DNA from: Phocoena phocoena | Lineage: Eukaryota > Chordata > Mammalia > Artiodactyla > Phocoenidae | Assembly (NCBI RefSeq): GCF_963924675.1 | Contig: NW_027077402.1 | Coordinates: 2,232,001 to 2,296,000, forward strand | Direction of reading: 5' to 3' | Length of the DNA: 64,000 nt | Part shown: positions 1 through 12,233 of the stretch, in pieces | Layout: each line of letters begins with the position of its first letter | Numbering within the stretch: the first letter of the stretch is position 1 | Made by a program: the position numbers and the translations under genes | Notes under the pieces: model-generated | What the model was told of the DNA's origin: nothing | Databases searched by the model: none | Seen by the model: the letters and a program-made list of their open reading frames with translations, nothing else

Positions 1-741
1 TGATGCAACCGGGATTGACCACATCTACACCCAGAGCTGGTTGAGACATAAGGCTGGACACTTCAGGCTGATAGCATTGGTGAGTTTCGGTGAGCAAATG
101 CAGACCCTTTGAAGTCATACTGTATGGTTCCCATTCCATGGGTCCCAACTCTCCAGGTTCAAGGGATTCTTCCTCCAGCTAAAACATGCATGGGAAACCC
201 AGAGTATCGTCCACCGTGTGATTGGGAAACGATTTAAAATGCATCTCAATTTTCGTTTCCTGGTCCTCGGGTTCACCATTCCAGATGCTTTACTAACACT
301 CTCCCCGCTTGGAGAGTCAGTGCCTTTAACCTCCTGTTTGGCACAGCTTGCAATTTCTGTGCAAGATGAACAGGAATAGGGAGAACCAATGAGAGACTAG
401 CTGTAGGTGTCTGCACGTGCAAATGTAACGCTCATTGCCGACCAGGAAGAGGAATTAAACAAAGGCTCCGTGTGCCCTGCTGAAAACAGATTAGGGCCTG
501 AAGCAATCCTGCGGTTTTGTGCCCAGCTCACAAGAAAGCGAGTTGAAGAAAGGAGCTCAGGGGCACTGTAATTCACAAACCTGCAGAGTTATAAATGACA
601 GCTATCCTCCAAAAATATATTGAAGTAACCCTGCGAAGGGAACTTGAAAGCGGGGCAGAATTTCAGGAAAACGATTGCAGGGGTAGACTGGAATTGCCCT
701 GAAAGCATAGGAAAAGAGGCAGAACGTCGACAATGATGCAC

Positions 742-813
742 TTGGCCAAAAAGGGCGTATGCGTTTTTTCCTGAATATATTCAGGAGAAAACGCATACGC
801 CCTTTTTGGCCAA
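742..813. repeat. 72-bp palindrome (inverted repeat without spacer), reference copy in monomer 1
   Basis: Two 36-bp arms meet at the dyad centre GAATATATTC. The left arm runs from TTGGCCAAAAAGGGCG and the right arm is its reverse complement ending CCCTTTTTGGCCAA. This copy has one mismatch. The same element recurs at offset ~741 of every complete monomer; 16 of 28 complete monomers carry it with no mismatch. It could extrude as a cruciform or fold into a hairpin as single-stranded DNA or RNA; that is inference. Confidence 0.95.
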
Positions 814-830
814 CCAAGCAAGCCTGAAAA

Positions 831-1703
831 GGAAATCTGCACCACAATGAAGTCTCACTGCCCCCCGGGCAAAAGGGCCATCTGAAAAAAGTGTAAAATC
901 CAGAAAGGTAGGACAGGATATGGAGAACAGGGAGCCTTGTTATGCTGATTGGCAGGATGTAAATTGCCAGCAGCCACCCTGGAGAAGTGTATGGTGTTTC
1001 CTGAAACACGTTAAGAAACAAAGCAACACAGCCTATGGCACTTCCACTTATGGTCCTATAGCTTACGGAAATTAAAATCAAAAACAGACAGCCACCCCAA
1101 TATTAGAGACGGCTGTGTTCACAAGAAGCTCGTCTACAGTATCAGGTAAATATCCCAGAAAGCAAAAAATGGATAAAGAAGTTGTGGCACGTACGTACAA
1201 TGCAATATCACTCAGCAATGAAATCTGTGTCATCAGGCCCATAGCGGCATAGTGAGTGGATGCAGGTACGGTGATTCTACGTGAACTACGTCACACAGAA
1301 AAAGAAACATCATAAGATATCACTAATACACGGAATGTAAACTTGACTACACATGAACTGAATTACAAAACAGAACAGGGTGTCAAATTTAGAAAACCAA
1401 CTAGTGCTTGCTTATGGGGAAAGGTGCCTTGGGGTGCTGCATAAAACCAGAGACTGAAATTAGCACAGATAACTTTCCATAAGCCAAATATGTAATAGAC
1501 AAGACCTACTCCTTGCTCAACGAAATGGACCCAACACCACATATTCAACGCCTAGGAAAATACCTGACTAGGAAGAATCTTAAAACCCATGGATATATAT
1601 GTCTCCATAAGAGAATCAAGCGTGTGTACAGCGGCCGAAACGCAGCAGTGAAAATCCGATAAATCCCATTATCAAAATAAATTTCGAAATCAAAACACAA
1701 AGA
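831..1703 (+). repeat. L1-derived half of the satellite monomer (reference copy)
   Basis: This segment follows the layout of an L1 3' end: an ORF2-like stretch, an AAGAAACATCATAAGATATC region like the L1 ORF2/3' UTR junction, a TGAACTGAATTACAAAACAG block, and an A-rich end (AAATAAATTTCGAAATC). The best proof is within the window. The equivalent frame of monomer 2 reads WIKKLWHVRAMQYNSAMK, and the L1 at 45.9-46.5 kb reads WIKKMWHIYTMEYYSALK. Another block, QPPWRSVWCFLK in the satellite, matches QSLWRTLWSFLIK of the L1 at 53.4-54.1 kb. The frame is broken by stops in most monomers, so this is a fossil, not a gene. Confidence 0.8.
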
Positions 1704-1747
1704 CAGTGAAATAGAGAGCAGTTCTTAAATAATTCACTCAGGGCATG

Positions 1748-3498
1748 TGATGCAACCGGGATTTACCACATCTACACCCAGAGCTGGTTGAGACATAAGG
1801 CTGGACACTTCAGGCTGATAGCATTGGTGAGTTTCGGTGAGCAAATGCAGACCCTTTGAAGTCATACTGCATGGTACACATTCCATGGGTCCCAACTCTC
1901 CAGGTTCAAGGGATTCTTCCTCCAGCTAAAACATGCATGGGAAACCCAGAGTATCGTCCACCGTGTGATTGGGAAACGATTTAAAATGCATCTCAGTTTT
2001 CGTATCCTGGTCCTTGGGTTCACCATTCCAGATGCTTTACTAACACTCTCCCCGCTTGGAGAGTCAGTGCCTTTAACCTCCTGTTTGGCACAGCTTGCAA
2101 TTTCTGTGCAAGATGAACAGGAATAGGGAGAACCAATGAGAGACTAGCTGTAGGTGTCTGCACGGGCAAATGTAACGCTCATTGCCCACCAGGAAGAGGA
2201 ATTAAATAAAGGCTCAGTGTGCCTGCTGGAAACAGATTAGGGCCTGAAGCAATCCTGCCGTTTTGTGCCCAGCTCACGAGAAAGCGAGTTGAAGAACGGA
2301 GCTCAGAGGCACTGTAATTCACAAACCTGCAGAGTTATAAATGACAGCTATCTTCCAAAAGTATATTGAAGTAAGCCTGCGAAGGGGACTTGAAAGCGGG
2401 GCAGAATTTCAGGAAAACGATTGCAGGGGGTAGACTGGAATTGCCCTGAAAGCATAGGAAAAGAGGCACAACGTCGACAATGATGCACTTGGCCAAAAAG
2501 GGCGTATGCGTTTTTTCCTGAATATATTCAGGAAAAAAGGCATACGCCCTTTTTGGCCAACCAAGCAAGCCTGTAAGGGAAATCTGCACGACAATGAAAT
2601 CTCACTGCCCCCCACCCCAGGCAAAAGGGCCATCTGATAAAATTGTAAAATCCAGAAAGGTAGGACAGGATATGGAGAACAGGGAGCCTTGTTATGCTGA
2701 TTGGCAGGATGTAAATTGCCAACAACCACCCTGGAGAAGTGTATGGTGTTTCCTGAAACACGTACGAAATAAAGCAACACAGCCTATGGCAATTGCACTT
2801 ATGGTCCTATTACTTAGGGAAATTAAAATGAAAAACAGAGAGCCACCCCAAAGTTTGGGACGGCTGTGTTCCCAAAAAGATCGTCTACAGTACCAGGTAA
2901 ATATCCCAGAAAGCAAAAAATGGATAAAGAAGTTGTGGCACGTACGTGCAATGCAATATAACTCAGCAATGAAATCTGTGTCATCAGGCCCGTAGCGGCA
3001 TAGTGAGTGGATGCAGGTACGGTGATTCTACGTGAACTACGTCACACAGAAAAAGAAACATCATAAGATATCACTAATACACGGAATGTAAACTTGACTA
3101 CACATGAACTGAATTACAAAACAGAACAGGGTCTCAAATTTAGAAAACCAACTAGTGCTTGCTTATGGGGAAAGGTGCCTTGGGGTGCTGCATAAAACCA
3201 GAGACTGAAATTAGCACAGATAACATTCCATAAGCCAAATATGTAATAGACAAGACCTACTCCTTGCTCAACGAAATGGACTCAACACCACATATTCAAC
3301 GCCTAGGAAGATACCTGACTAGGAAGAATCTTAAAACCCATGGATATATATGTCTCCGTAAGAGAATCAAGCATGTGCACAGCGGCCGAAACGCAGCAGT
3401 GAAAATCCGATAAATCCCATTATCAAAATAAATTTCGAAAACAAAACACAAAGACAGTGAAATAGAGAGCAATTCTTAACTAATTCACTCAGGGACTG
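1748..3498 (+). repeat. Satellite monomer 2
   Basis: Palindrome at 2489-2560 with one mismatch. It shares the GATTTACCACAT opening with the partial monomer at the window's right end. It is unusual in having TTACTTAGGG where most monomers have a TAG stop (TATAGCTTACGG), so its L1-derived frame stays open from 2594 to 2995. It carries the GTACGTGCAATGC variant. Confidence 0.85.
2594..2995 (+). pseudogene. L1 ORF2 C-terminal remnant left open inside monomer 2
   Basis: An open frame of 133 codons lying wholly in the L1-derived half of the satellite. The blocks QPPWRSVWCFLK (from about codon 44) and WIKKLWHVRAMQYNSAMK (from codon 110) correspond to the C-terminal part of L1 ORF2, well downstream of the reverse transcriptase active site. 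It lacks endonuclease and RT catalytic regions and ends at SSGP. Most other monomers have in-frame stops here, so openness is probably chance. I do not propose a functional protein. Confidence 0.6.
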
Positions 3499-5245
3499 TG
3501 ATGCAACCGGGATTGACCACATCTACACCCAGAGCTGGTTGACACATAAGGCTGGACACTTCAGGCTGATGGCATTGGTGAGTTTCGGTGAACAAATGCA
3601 GACCCTTTGAAGTCATACTGCATGGTACCTATTCCATGGGTCCCAACCCTTCAGGTTCAAGGGATTCTTCCTCCAGCTAAAACATGCATGGGAACCCCAC
3701 AGTATGGTCCACCGTGTGATTGGGAAACGATTTAAAATGCATCTCAGTTTTCGTATCCTGGTCCTCGGGTTCACCATTCCAGATGCTTTACTAACACTCT
3801 CCCCGCTTGGAGAGTCACTGCCTTTAACCTCCTGTTTGGCACAGCTTGCAATTTCTGTGCAAGATGAACAGGAATAGGGAGAACGAATGAGAGACTAGCT
3901 GTAGGTGTCTGCACGGGCAAATGTAACGCTCATTGCCCACCAGGAAGAGGAATTAAACAAAGGCTCAGCGTGCCCTGCTGAAAACAGATTAGGGCCTGAA
4001 ACAATCATGCGGTTTTGTGCCCAGCTCACAAGAAAGCGAGTTGAAGAAAGGAGCTCAGGGGTACTGTAATTCACAAACCTGCAGAGTTATAAATGACAGC
4101 TATCCTCCAAAAATATATTGAAGTAAGCCTGCGAAGGGGACTTGAAAGCGGGGCAGAATTTCAGGAAAACGATTGCAGGGGGTAGACTGGAATTGCCCTG
4201 AAAGCATAGGAAAAGAGGCAGAACGTCGACAATGATGCACTTGGCCAAAAAGGGCGTATGCGTTTTTTCCTGAATATATTCAGGAAAAAACGCATACGCC
4301 CTTTTTGGCCAACCAAGCAAGCCTGTAAAGGAAATCTGCACTACAATGAAGTCTCACAGCCCCCCGGGCAAAAGGGCCATCTGAAAAAAGTGTAAAATCC
4401 AGAAAGGTAGGACAGGATATGGAGAACAGGGAGCCTTGTTATGCTGATTGGCAGGATGTAAATTGCCAGCAGCCACCCTGGAGAAGTGTATGGTATTTCC
4501 TGAAACACGTAAGAAACAAAGCAACACAGCCTATGGCACTTCCACTTATGGTCCTATAGCTTACGGAAATTAAAATCAAAAACAGACAGCCACCCCAATA
4601 TTTGGGACGGCTGTGTTCACAAGAATCTCGTCTACAGTATCAGGTAAATATCCCAGAAAGCAAAAAATGGATAAAGAAGTTGTGGCACGTACGTACAATG
4701 CAATATCACTCAGCAATGAAATCTGTGTCATCAGGCCCGTAGCGGCATAGTGAGTGGATGCAGGTACGGTGATTCTACGTGAACTACGTCACACAGAAAA
4801 AGAAACATCATAAGATATCACTAATACACGGAATGTAAACTTGACTAGACATGAACTGAATTACAAAACAGAACAGGGTCTCAAATTTAGAAAACCAACT
4901 AGTGCTTGCTTATGGGGAAAGGTGCGTTGGGGTGCTGCATAAAACCAGAGACTGAAATTAGCACAGATAACTTTCCATAAGCCAAATATGTAATAGACAA
5001 AACCTACTCCTTGCTCAACAAAATGGAACCAACACCACATATTCAACGCCTAGGAATATACCTGACTAGGAAGAATCTAAAAACCCATGGATATATATGT
5101 CTCCGTAAGAGAATCAAGCGTGTGTACAGCGGCCGAAACGCAGCAGTGAAAATCCGATAAATCCCATTATCAAAATAAATTTCGAAAACAAAACACAAAG
5201 ACAGTGAAATAGAGAGCAATTCTTAAATAATTCACTCAGGGCATG
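3499..5245 (+). repeat. Satellite monomer 3 (first unit of the 8,735-bp block)
   Basis: Palindrome at 4241-4312, perfect. Diagnostic variants GGTTGACACATAAG, GGTGAACAAATGC, TACCTATTCC and CCACAGTATGGTCC are shared with monomer 8, exactly 8,735 bp downstream. Confidence 0.88.
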
Positions 5246-6990
5246 TGATGTAACCGGGATTGACCACATCTACACCCAGAGCTGGTTGAGACATAAGGCT
5301 GGACACTTCAGGCTGATAGCATTGGTGAGTTTCGGTGAGCAAATGCAGACCCTTTGAAGTCATACTGCATGGTACCCATTCCATGGGTCCCAACTCTCCA
5401 GGTTCAAGGGATTCTTCCTCCAGCTAAAACATGCATGGGAAACCCAGAGTATCATCCACCGTGTGATTGGGAAACGATTTAAAATGCATCTCAGTTTTCG
5501 TATCCTGGTCCTCGGGTTCACCATTCCAGATGCTTTACTAACACTCTCCCCGCTTAGAGAGTCAGTGCCTTTAACCTCCTCTTTGGCACAGCTTGCAATT
5601 TCTGTGCAAGATGAACAGGAATAGGGAGAACCAATGAGAGACTAGCTGTAGGTCTCTGCACGGGCAAATGCAACGCTCATTGCCCACCAGGAAGAGGAAT
5701 TAAACAAAGGCTCAGTGTGCCCTGCTGGAAACAGATTAGGGCCTGAAACAATCCTGCGGTTTTGTGCCCAGCTCACAAGAAAGCGAGTTGAAGAAAGGAG
5801 CTCAGGGGCACTGTACTTCACAAACCTGCAGAGTTATAAATGACAGCTATCCTCCAAAAATATATTGAAGTAAGCCTGCGAAGGGACTTGAAAGCGGGGC
5901 AGAATTTCAGGAAAACGATTGCAGGGGGTAGACTGGAATTGCCCTGAAAGCATAGGAAAAGAGGCACAACGTCGACAATGATGCACTTGGCCAAAAAGGG
6001 CGTATGCGTTTTTTCCTGAATATATTCAGGAAAAAACGCATACGCCCTTTTTGGCCAACCAAGCAAGCCTGTAAAGGAAATCTGCACTACAATGAAGTCT
6101 CACTGCCCCCCGGGCCAAAGGGCCATCTGAAAAAAGTGTAAAATCCAGAAAGGTAGGACAGGATATGGAGAACAGGGAGCCTTGTTATGCTGATTGGCAG
6201 GATGTAAATTGCCAGCAGCCACCCTGGAGAAGTGTATGGTGTTTCCTGAAACACGTAAGAAACAAAGCAACACAGCCTATGGCACTTCCACTTATGGTCC
6301 TATAGCTTACGGAAATTAAAATCAAAAACAGACAGCCACCCCAATATTTGGGACGGCTGTGTTCTCAAGAAGCTCGTCTACAGTATCAGGTAAATATCCC
6401 AGAAGGCAAAAAATGGATAAAGAAGTTGTGGCACGTACGTGCAATGCAGTATCACTCAGCTATTAAATCTGTGTCATCAGGCCCGTAGCGGCCTAGTGAG
6501 AGGATGCAGATACGGTGATTCTACGTGAACTAGTCACACAGAAAAAGAAACATCATAAGATATCACTAATACACGGAATGTAAACTTGACTACACATGAA
6601 CTGAATTACAAAACAGAACAGGGTCTCAAATTTAGAAAACCAACTAGTGCTTGCTTATGGGGAAAGGTGCCTTGGGGTGCTGCATAAAACCAGAGACTGA
6701 AATTAGCACAGATAACATTCCATAAGCCAAATATGTAATAGACAAGACCTACTCCTTGCTCAACGAAATGGACTCAACACCACATATTCAACGCCTAGGA
6801 ATATACCTGACTAGGAAGAATCTTAAAACCCATGGATATATATGTCTCCGTAAGAGAATCAAGCGTGTGTACAGCGGCGGAAATGCAGCAGTGAAAATCC
6901 GATAAATCCCATTATCAAAATAAATTTCGAAAACAAAACACAAAGACAGTGAAATAGAGAGCAATTCTTAAATAATTCACTCAGGGCATG
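5246..6990 (+). repeat. Satellite monomer 4
   Basis: Palindrome at 5987-6058, perfect. Diagnostic variants GTAGGTCTCTGCACGG, AAATGCAACGCTC, CGCTTAGAGAGTC and CAGCGGCGGAAATG are shared with monomer 9 at +8,735. It is 2 bp short of the mode, as is monomer 9. Confidence 0.88.
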
Positions 6991-8737
6991 TGATGCAACC
7001 GGGATTGACGACATCTACACCCAGAGCTGGTTGAGATATAAGGCTGGACACTTCTGGCTGATAGCACTGGTGAGTTTCGGTGAGCAAATGCAGACCCTTT
7101 GAAGTCATACTGCATGGTACCCATTCCATGTGTCCCAACTCTCCAGGTTCGAGGCATTCTTCCTCCAGCTAAAACATGCATGGGAAACCCAGAGTATCGT
7201 CCACTGTGTGATTGGGAAACGATTTAAAATGCATCTCAGTTTTCGTATCCTGGTCCTCGGGTTCACCATTCCAGATGCTTTACTAACACTCTCCCCGCTT
7301 GGAGAGTCAGTGCCTTTAACCTCCTGTTTGGCACAGCTTGCCATTTCTGTGCAAGATGAACAGGAATAGGGAGAACCAATGAGAGATTAGCTGTAGGTGT
7401 CTGCACGGGCAAATGTAACGCTCATTGCCCACCAGGAATAGGAATTAAACAAAGGCTCAGTGTGCCCTGCTGGAAACAGATTAGGGCCTGAAGCAATCCT
7501 GCGGTTTTGTGCCCAGCTCACAAGAAAGCGAGTTGAAGAAAGGAGCTCAGGGGCACTGTACTTCACAAACCTGCAGAGTTATAAATGACAGCTATCCTCC
7601 AAAAATATATTGAAGTAAGCCTGCGAAGGGGACTTGAAAGCGGGGCTGAATTTCAAGAAAACGATTGCAGGGGGTAGACTGGAATTGCCCTGAAAGCATA
7701 GGAAAAGAGGCAGAACGTCGACAATGATGCACTTGGCCAAAAAGGGCGTATGCGTTTTTTCCTGAATATATTCAGGAAAAAACGCATACGCCCTTTTTGG
7801 CCAACCAAGCAAGCCTGTAAAGGAAATCTGCACTACAATGAAATCTCACTGCCCCCCCGGGCAAAAGGGCCATCTGAAAAAAGTGTAAAATCCAGAAAGG
7901 TAGGACAGGATATGGAGAACAGGGAGCCTTGTTATGCTGATTGGCAGGATGTAAATTGCCAGCAGCCAACCTGGAGAAGTGTATGGTGTTTCCTGAAACA
8001 CGTAAGAAACAAAGCAACACAGCCTATGGCACTTCCACTTATGGTCCTATAGCTTACGGAAATTAAAATCAAAAACAGACAGCCACCCCAATATTTGGGA
8101 CGGCTGTGTTCACAAGAAGCTCGTCTACAGTATCAGGTAAATATCCCAGAAACCAAAAATGGATAAAGAAGTTGTGGCACGTACGTACAATGCAATATCA
8201 CTCAGCAATGAAATCTGTGTCATCAGGCCCGTAGCGGCATAGTGAGCGGAAGCAGGTACGGTGATTCTACGTGAACTATGTCACACAGAAAAAGAAACAT
8301 CATAAGATATCACTAATACACGGAATGTAAACTTGACTACACATGAACTGAATTACAAAACAGAACAGGGTCTCAAATTTAGAAAACCAACTAGTGCTTG
8401 CTTATGGGGAAAGGTGCCTTGGGGTGCTGCATAAAACCAGAGACTGAAATTAGCACAGATAACTTTCCATAAGCCAAATATGTAATAGACAAGACCTACT
8501 CCTTGCTCAAGGAAATGGACCCAACACCACATATTCAACGCCTAGGAATATACCTGACTAGGAAGAATCTTAAAACCCATGGATATATATGTCTCCGTAA
8601 GAGAATCAAGCGTGTGTACAGCGGCCGAAACGCAGCAGTGAAAATCCGATAAATCCCATTATCAAAATAAATTTCGAAAACAAAACACAAAGACAGTGAA
8701 ATAGAGAGCAATTCTTAACTAATTCACTCAGGGCATG
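6991..8737 (+). repeat. Satellite monomer 5
   Basis: Palindrome at 7733-7804, perfect. Shares GATTGACGACATC, CAGAAACCAAAAATGG and GAGCGGAAGCAGG with monomer 10 at +8,735. Confidence 0.88.
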
Positions 8738-10485
8738 TGATGCAACCGGGATTGACCACATCCACACCCTGAGCTGGTTGAGACATAAGGCTGGACACTT
8801 CAGGCTGATAGCATTGGTGAGTTTCGGTGAGCAAATGCAGACCCTTTGAAGTCATACTGCATGGTACCCATTCCATGGGTCCCAACTCTCCAGGTTCAAG
8901 GGATTCTTCCTCCAGGTAAAACATGCATGGGAAACCCAGAGTATCGTCCACCGTGTGATTGGGAAATGATTTAAAATGCATCTCAGTTTTCGTTTCCTGG
9001 TCCTCGGGTTCACCATTCCAGATGCTTTACTAACACTCTCCCCGCTTGGAGAGTCAGTTCCTTTAACCTCCTGTTTGGCACAGCTTGCCATTTCTGTGCA
9101 AGATGTACAGGAATAGGGAGAACCAATGAGAGACTAGCTGTAGGTGTCTGCACGGGCAAATGTAACGCTCATTGCCCACCAGGAAGAGGAATTAACCAAA
9201 GGCTCAGTGTGCCCTGCTGGAAACAGATTAGGGCCTGAAGCAATCCTGCGGTTTTGTGCCCAGCTCACAAGAAAGCGAGTTGAAGAAAGGAGCTCAGGGC
9301 CACTGTACTTCACAAACCTGCAGAGTTATAAATGACAGCTATCCTCCAAAAATATATTGAAGTAAGCCTGCGAAGGGGACTTGAAAGCGGGGCTGAATTT
9401 CAGGAAAACGATTGCAGGGGGTAGACTGGAATTGCCCTGAAAGCATAGGAAAAGAGGCACAACGTCGACAATGATGCACTTGGCCAAAAAGGGCGTATGC
9501 GTTTTTTCCTGAATATATACAGGAAAAAACGCATACGCCCTTTTTGGCCAACCAAGCAAGCCTGTAAAGGAAATCTGCACTAAAATGAAATCTCACTGCC
9601 CCCCCGGGCAAAAGGGCCATCTGAAAAAAGTGTAAAATCCAGAAAGGTAGGACAGGATATGGAGAACAGGGAGCCTTGTTATGCTGATTGGCAGGATGTA
9701 AATTGCCAGCAGCCACCCTGGGGAAGTGTATGGTGTTTCCTGAAACACGTAAGAAACAAAGCAACACAGCCTATGGCACTTCCACTTATGGTCCTATAGC
9801 TTACGGAAATTGAAATCAAAAACAGACAGCCACCCCAATATTTGGGACGGCTGTGTTCCCAAGAAGCTCGTCTACAGTACCAGGTAAATATCCCAGAAAG
9901 CAAAAAATGGATAAAGAAGTTGTGGCACGTACGTGCAATGCAATATCATTCAGCAATGAAATCTGTGTCATCAGGCCCGTAGCGGCATAGTGAGTGGATG
10001 CAGGTACGGTGATTCTACGTGAACTACGTCAAGCAGAAAAAGAAACATCATAAGATATCACTAATACACGGAATGTAAACTTGACTACACATGAACTGAA
10101 TTACAAAACAGAACAGGGTCTCAAATTTAGAAAACCGACTAGTGCTTGCTTATGGAGAAAGGTGCCTTGGGGTGCTGCATAAAACCAGAGACTGAAATTA
10201 GCACAGATAACTTTCCATAAGCCAAATATGTAATAGACAAGACCTACTCCTTGCTCAACGAAATGGACCCAACACCACATATTCAACGCCTAGGAATATA
10301 CCTGACTAGGAAGAATCTTAAAACCCATGGAAATATATGTCTCCGTAAGAGAATCAAGCGTGTGTACAGCGGCCGAAACGCAGCAGTCAAAATCCGATAA
10401 ATCCCATTATCAAAATAAATTTCGAAAACAAAACACAAAGACAGTGAAATAGAGAGCAATTCTTAAATAATTCACTCAGGGCATG
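8738..10485 (+). repeat. Satellite monomer 6 (type D)
   Basis: Palindrome at 9480-9551 with a single mismatch at the dyad centre (GAATATATAC). Shares CATCCACACCCTGAG with monomer 11. GGAAATGATTTAAAATGC, CTCCAGGTAAAAC and the ATATAC centre are shared with monomers 11 and 14. Confidence 0.88.
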
Positions 10486-12233
10486 TGATGCAACCGGGAT
10501 TTAACACATCTACACCCAGAGCTGGTTGAGACATAAGGCTGGACACTTCAGGCTGATTGCACTGGTGAGTTTCGGTGAGCAAATGCAGACCCTTTGAAGT
10601 CATACTGCATGGTACCCATTCCATGGGTCCCAACTCTCCAGGTTCGAGGCATTCTTCCTCCAGCTAAAACATGCATGGGAAACCCAGAGTATCGTCCACC
10701 GTGTGATTGGGAAACGATTTAAAATGCATCTCAGTTTTCGTATCCTGGTCCTCGGGTTCACCATTCCAGATGCTTTACTAACACTCTCCCCGCTTGGAGA
10801 GTCAGTGCCTTTAACCTCCTGTTTGGCACAGCTTGCCATTTCTGTGCAAGATGAACAGGAATAGGGAGAACCAATGAGAGACTAGCTGTAGGTGTCTGCA
10901 CGGGCAAATGTAACGCTCATTGCCCACCAGGAAGAGGAATTAAACAAAGGCTCAGTGTGCCCTGCCGGAAACAGATTAGGGCCTGAAGCAATCCTGCGGT
11001 TTTGTGCCCAGCTCACAAGAAAGCGAGTTGAAGAAAGGAGCTCAGGGGCACTGTAATTCACAAACCTGCAGAGTTATAAATGACAGCTATCCTCCAAAAA
11101 TATATTGAAGTAAGCCTGCGAAGGGGACTTGAAAGCGGGGCTGAATTTCAGGAAAACGATTGCAGGGGGTAGACTGGAATTGCCCTGAAAGCATAGGAAA
11201 AGAGGCACAATGTCGACAATGATGCACTTGGCCAAAAAGGGCGTATGCGTTTTTTCCTGAATATATTCAGGATAAAACGCATACACCCTTTTTGGCCAAC
11301 CAAGCAAGCCTGTTAAGGAAATCTGCACTACAATGAAATCTCACTGCCCCCCCGGGCAAAAGGGCCATCTGAAAAAAGTGTAAAATCCAGAAAGGTAGGA
11401 CAGGATATGGAGAACAGGGAGCCTTGTTATGCTGATTGGCAGGATGTAAATTGCCAGCAGCCACCCTGGAGAAGTGTATGGTGTTTCCTGAAACACGTAA
11501 GAAACAAAGCAACACAGCCTATGGTACTTCCACTTATGGTCCTATAGCTTACGGAAATTGAAATCAAAAACAGACAGCCACCCCAATATTTGGGACGGCT
11601 GTGTTCCCAAGAAGCTCGTCTACAGTACCAGGTAAATATCCCAGAAAGCAAAAAATGGATAAAGAAGTTGTGGCACGTACGTGCAATGCAATATCATTCA
11701 GCAATGAAATCTGTGTCATCAGGCCCGTAGCGGCATAGTGAGTGGATGCAGGTACGGTGATTCTACGTGAACTACGTCAAGCAGAAAAAGAAACATCATA
11801 AGATATCACTAATACACGGAATGTAAACTTGACTACACATGAACTGAATTACAAAACAGAACAGGGTCTCAAATTTAGAAAACCGACTAGTGCTTGCTTA
11901 TGGAGAAAGGTGCCTTGGGGTGCTGCATAAAACCAGAGACTGAAATTAGCACAGATAACTTTCCATAAGCCAAATATGTAATAGACAAGACCTACTCCTT
12001 GCTCAACGAAATGGACCCAACACCACATATTCAACGCCTAGGAATATACCTGACTAGGAAGAATCTTAAAACCCATGGAAATATATGTCTCCGTAAGAGA
12101 ATCAAGCGTGTGTACAGCGGCCGAAACGCAGCAGTGAAAATCCGATAAATCCCATTATCAAAATAAATTTCGAAAACAAAACACAAAGACAGTGAAATAG
12201 AGAGCAATTCTTAACTAATTCACTCAGGGAATG
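10486..12233 (+). repeat. Satellite monomer 7 (apparent recombinant)
   Basis: Palindrome at 11228-11299 with two mismatches. The first half (GATTTAACACATC, CTGATTGCACTGG) matches monomer 15. The end (GGAAATTGAAATC, AAAACCGACTAGTG, CATGGAAATATATG) matches monomer 6. The switch lies at about 11,470-11,560. Confidence 0.85.

Larger units (their letters stand above)
1..1747 (+). repeat. Satellite monomer 1
   Basis: Begins at the first base of the window, so its true left neighbour is unseen. The palindrome is at 742-813 with one mismatch (GGAGAAAACG in the right arm). It has the GTACGTACAATGC variant near 1,195. Confidence 0.85.

Noticed and set aside
241..300. CENP-B-box candidate at TTTCGTTTCC...CTCGGG in each monomer
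   Set aside because: The spacing between TTCG and CGGG is 12 bases instead of the required 7.
742..813. Palindrome as a microRNA hairpin
   Set aside because: A spacerless perfect 36-bp stem with no loop is unlike a pre-miRNA. No evidence of transcription in the sequence.
602..1081. Open frame of 159 codons on the minus strand, and similar 60-146-codon frames in nearly every monomer
   Set aside because: They recur at the satellite period, differ in length by single-base changes, overlap on both strands and include translations of the palindrome. No family similarity apart from the L1-derived plus-strand remnant.
742..2560. Palindromes as a CRISPR array or as terminators
   Set aside because: Spacing is ~1.75 kb with conserved intervening sequence, in mammalian satellite DNA. 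No spacers, no cas genes and no bacterial context.
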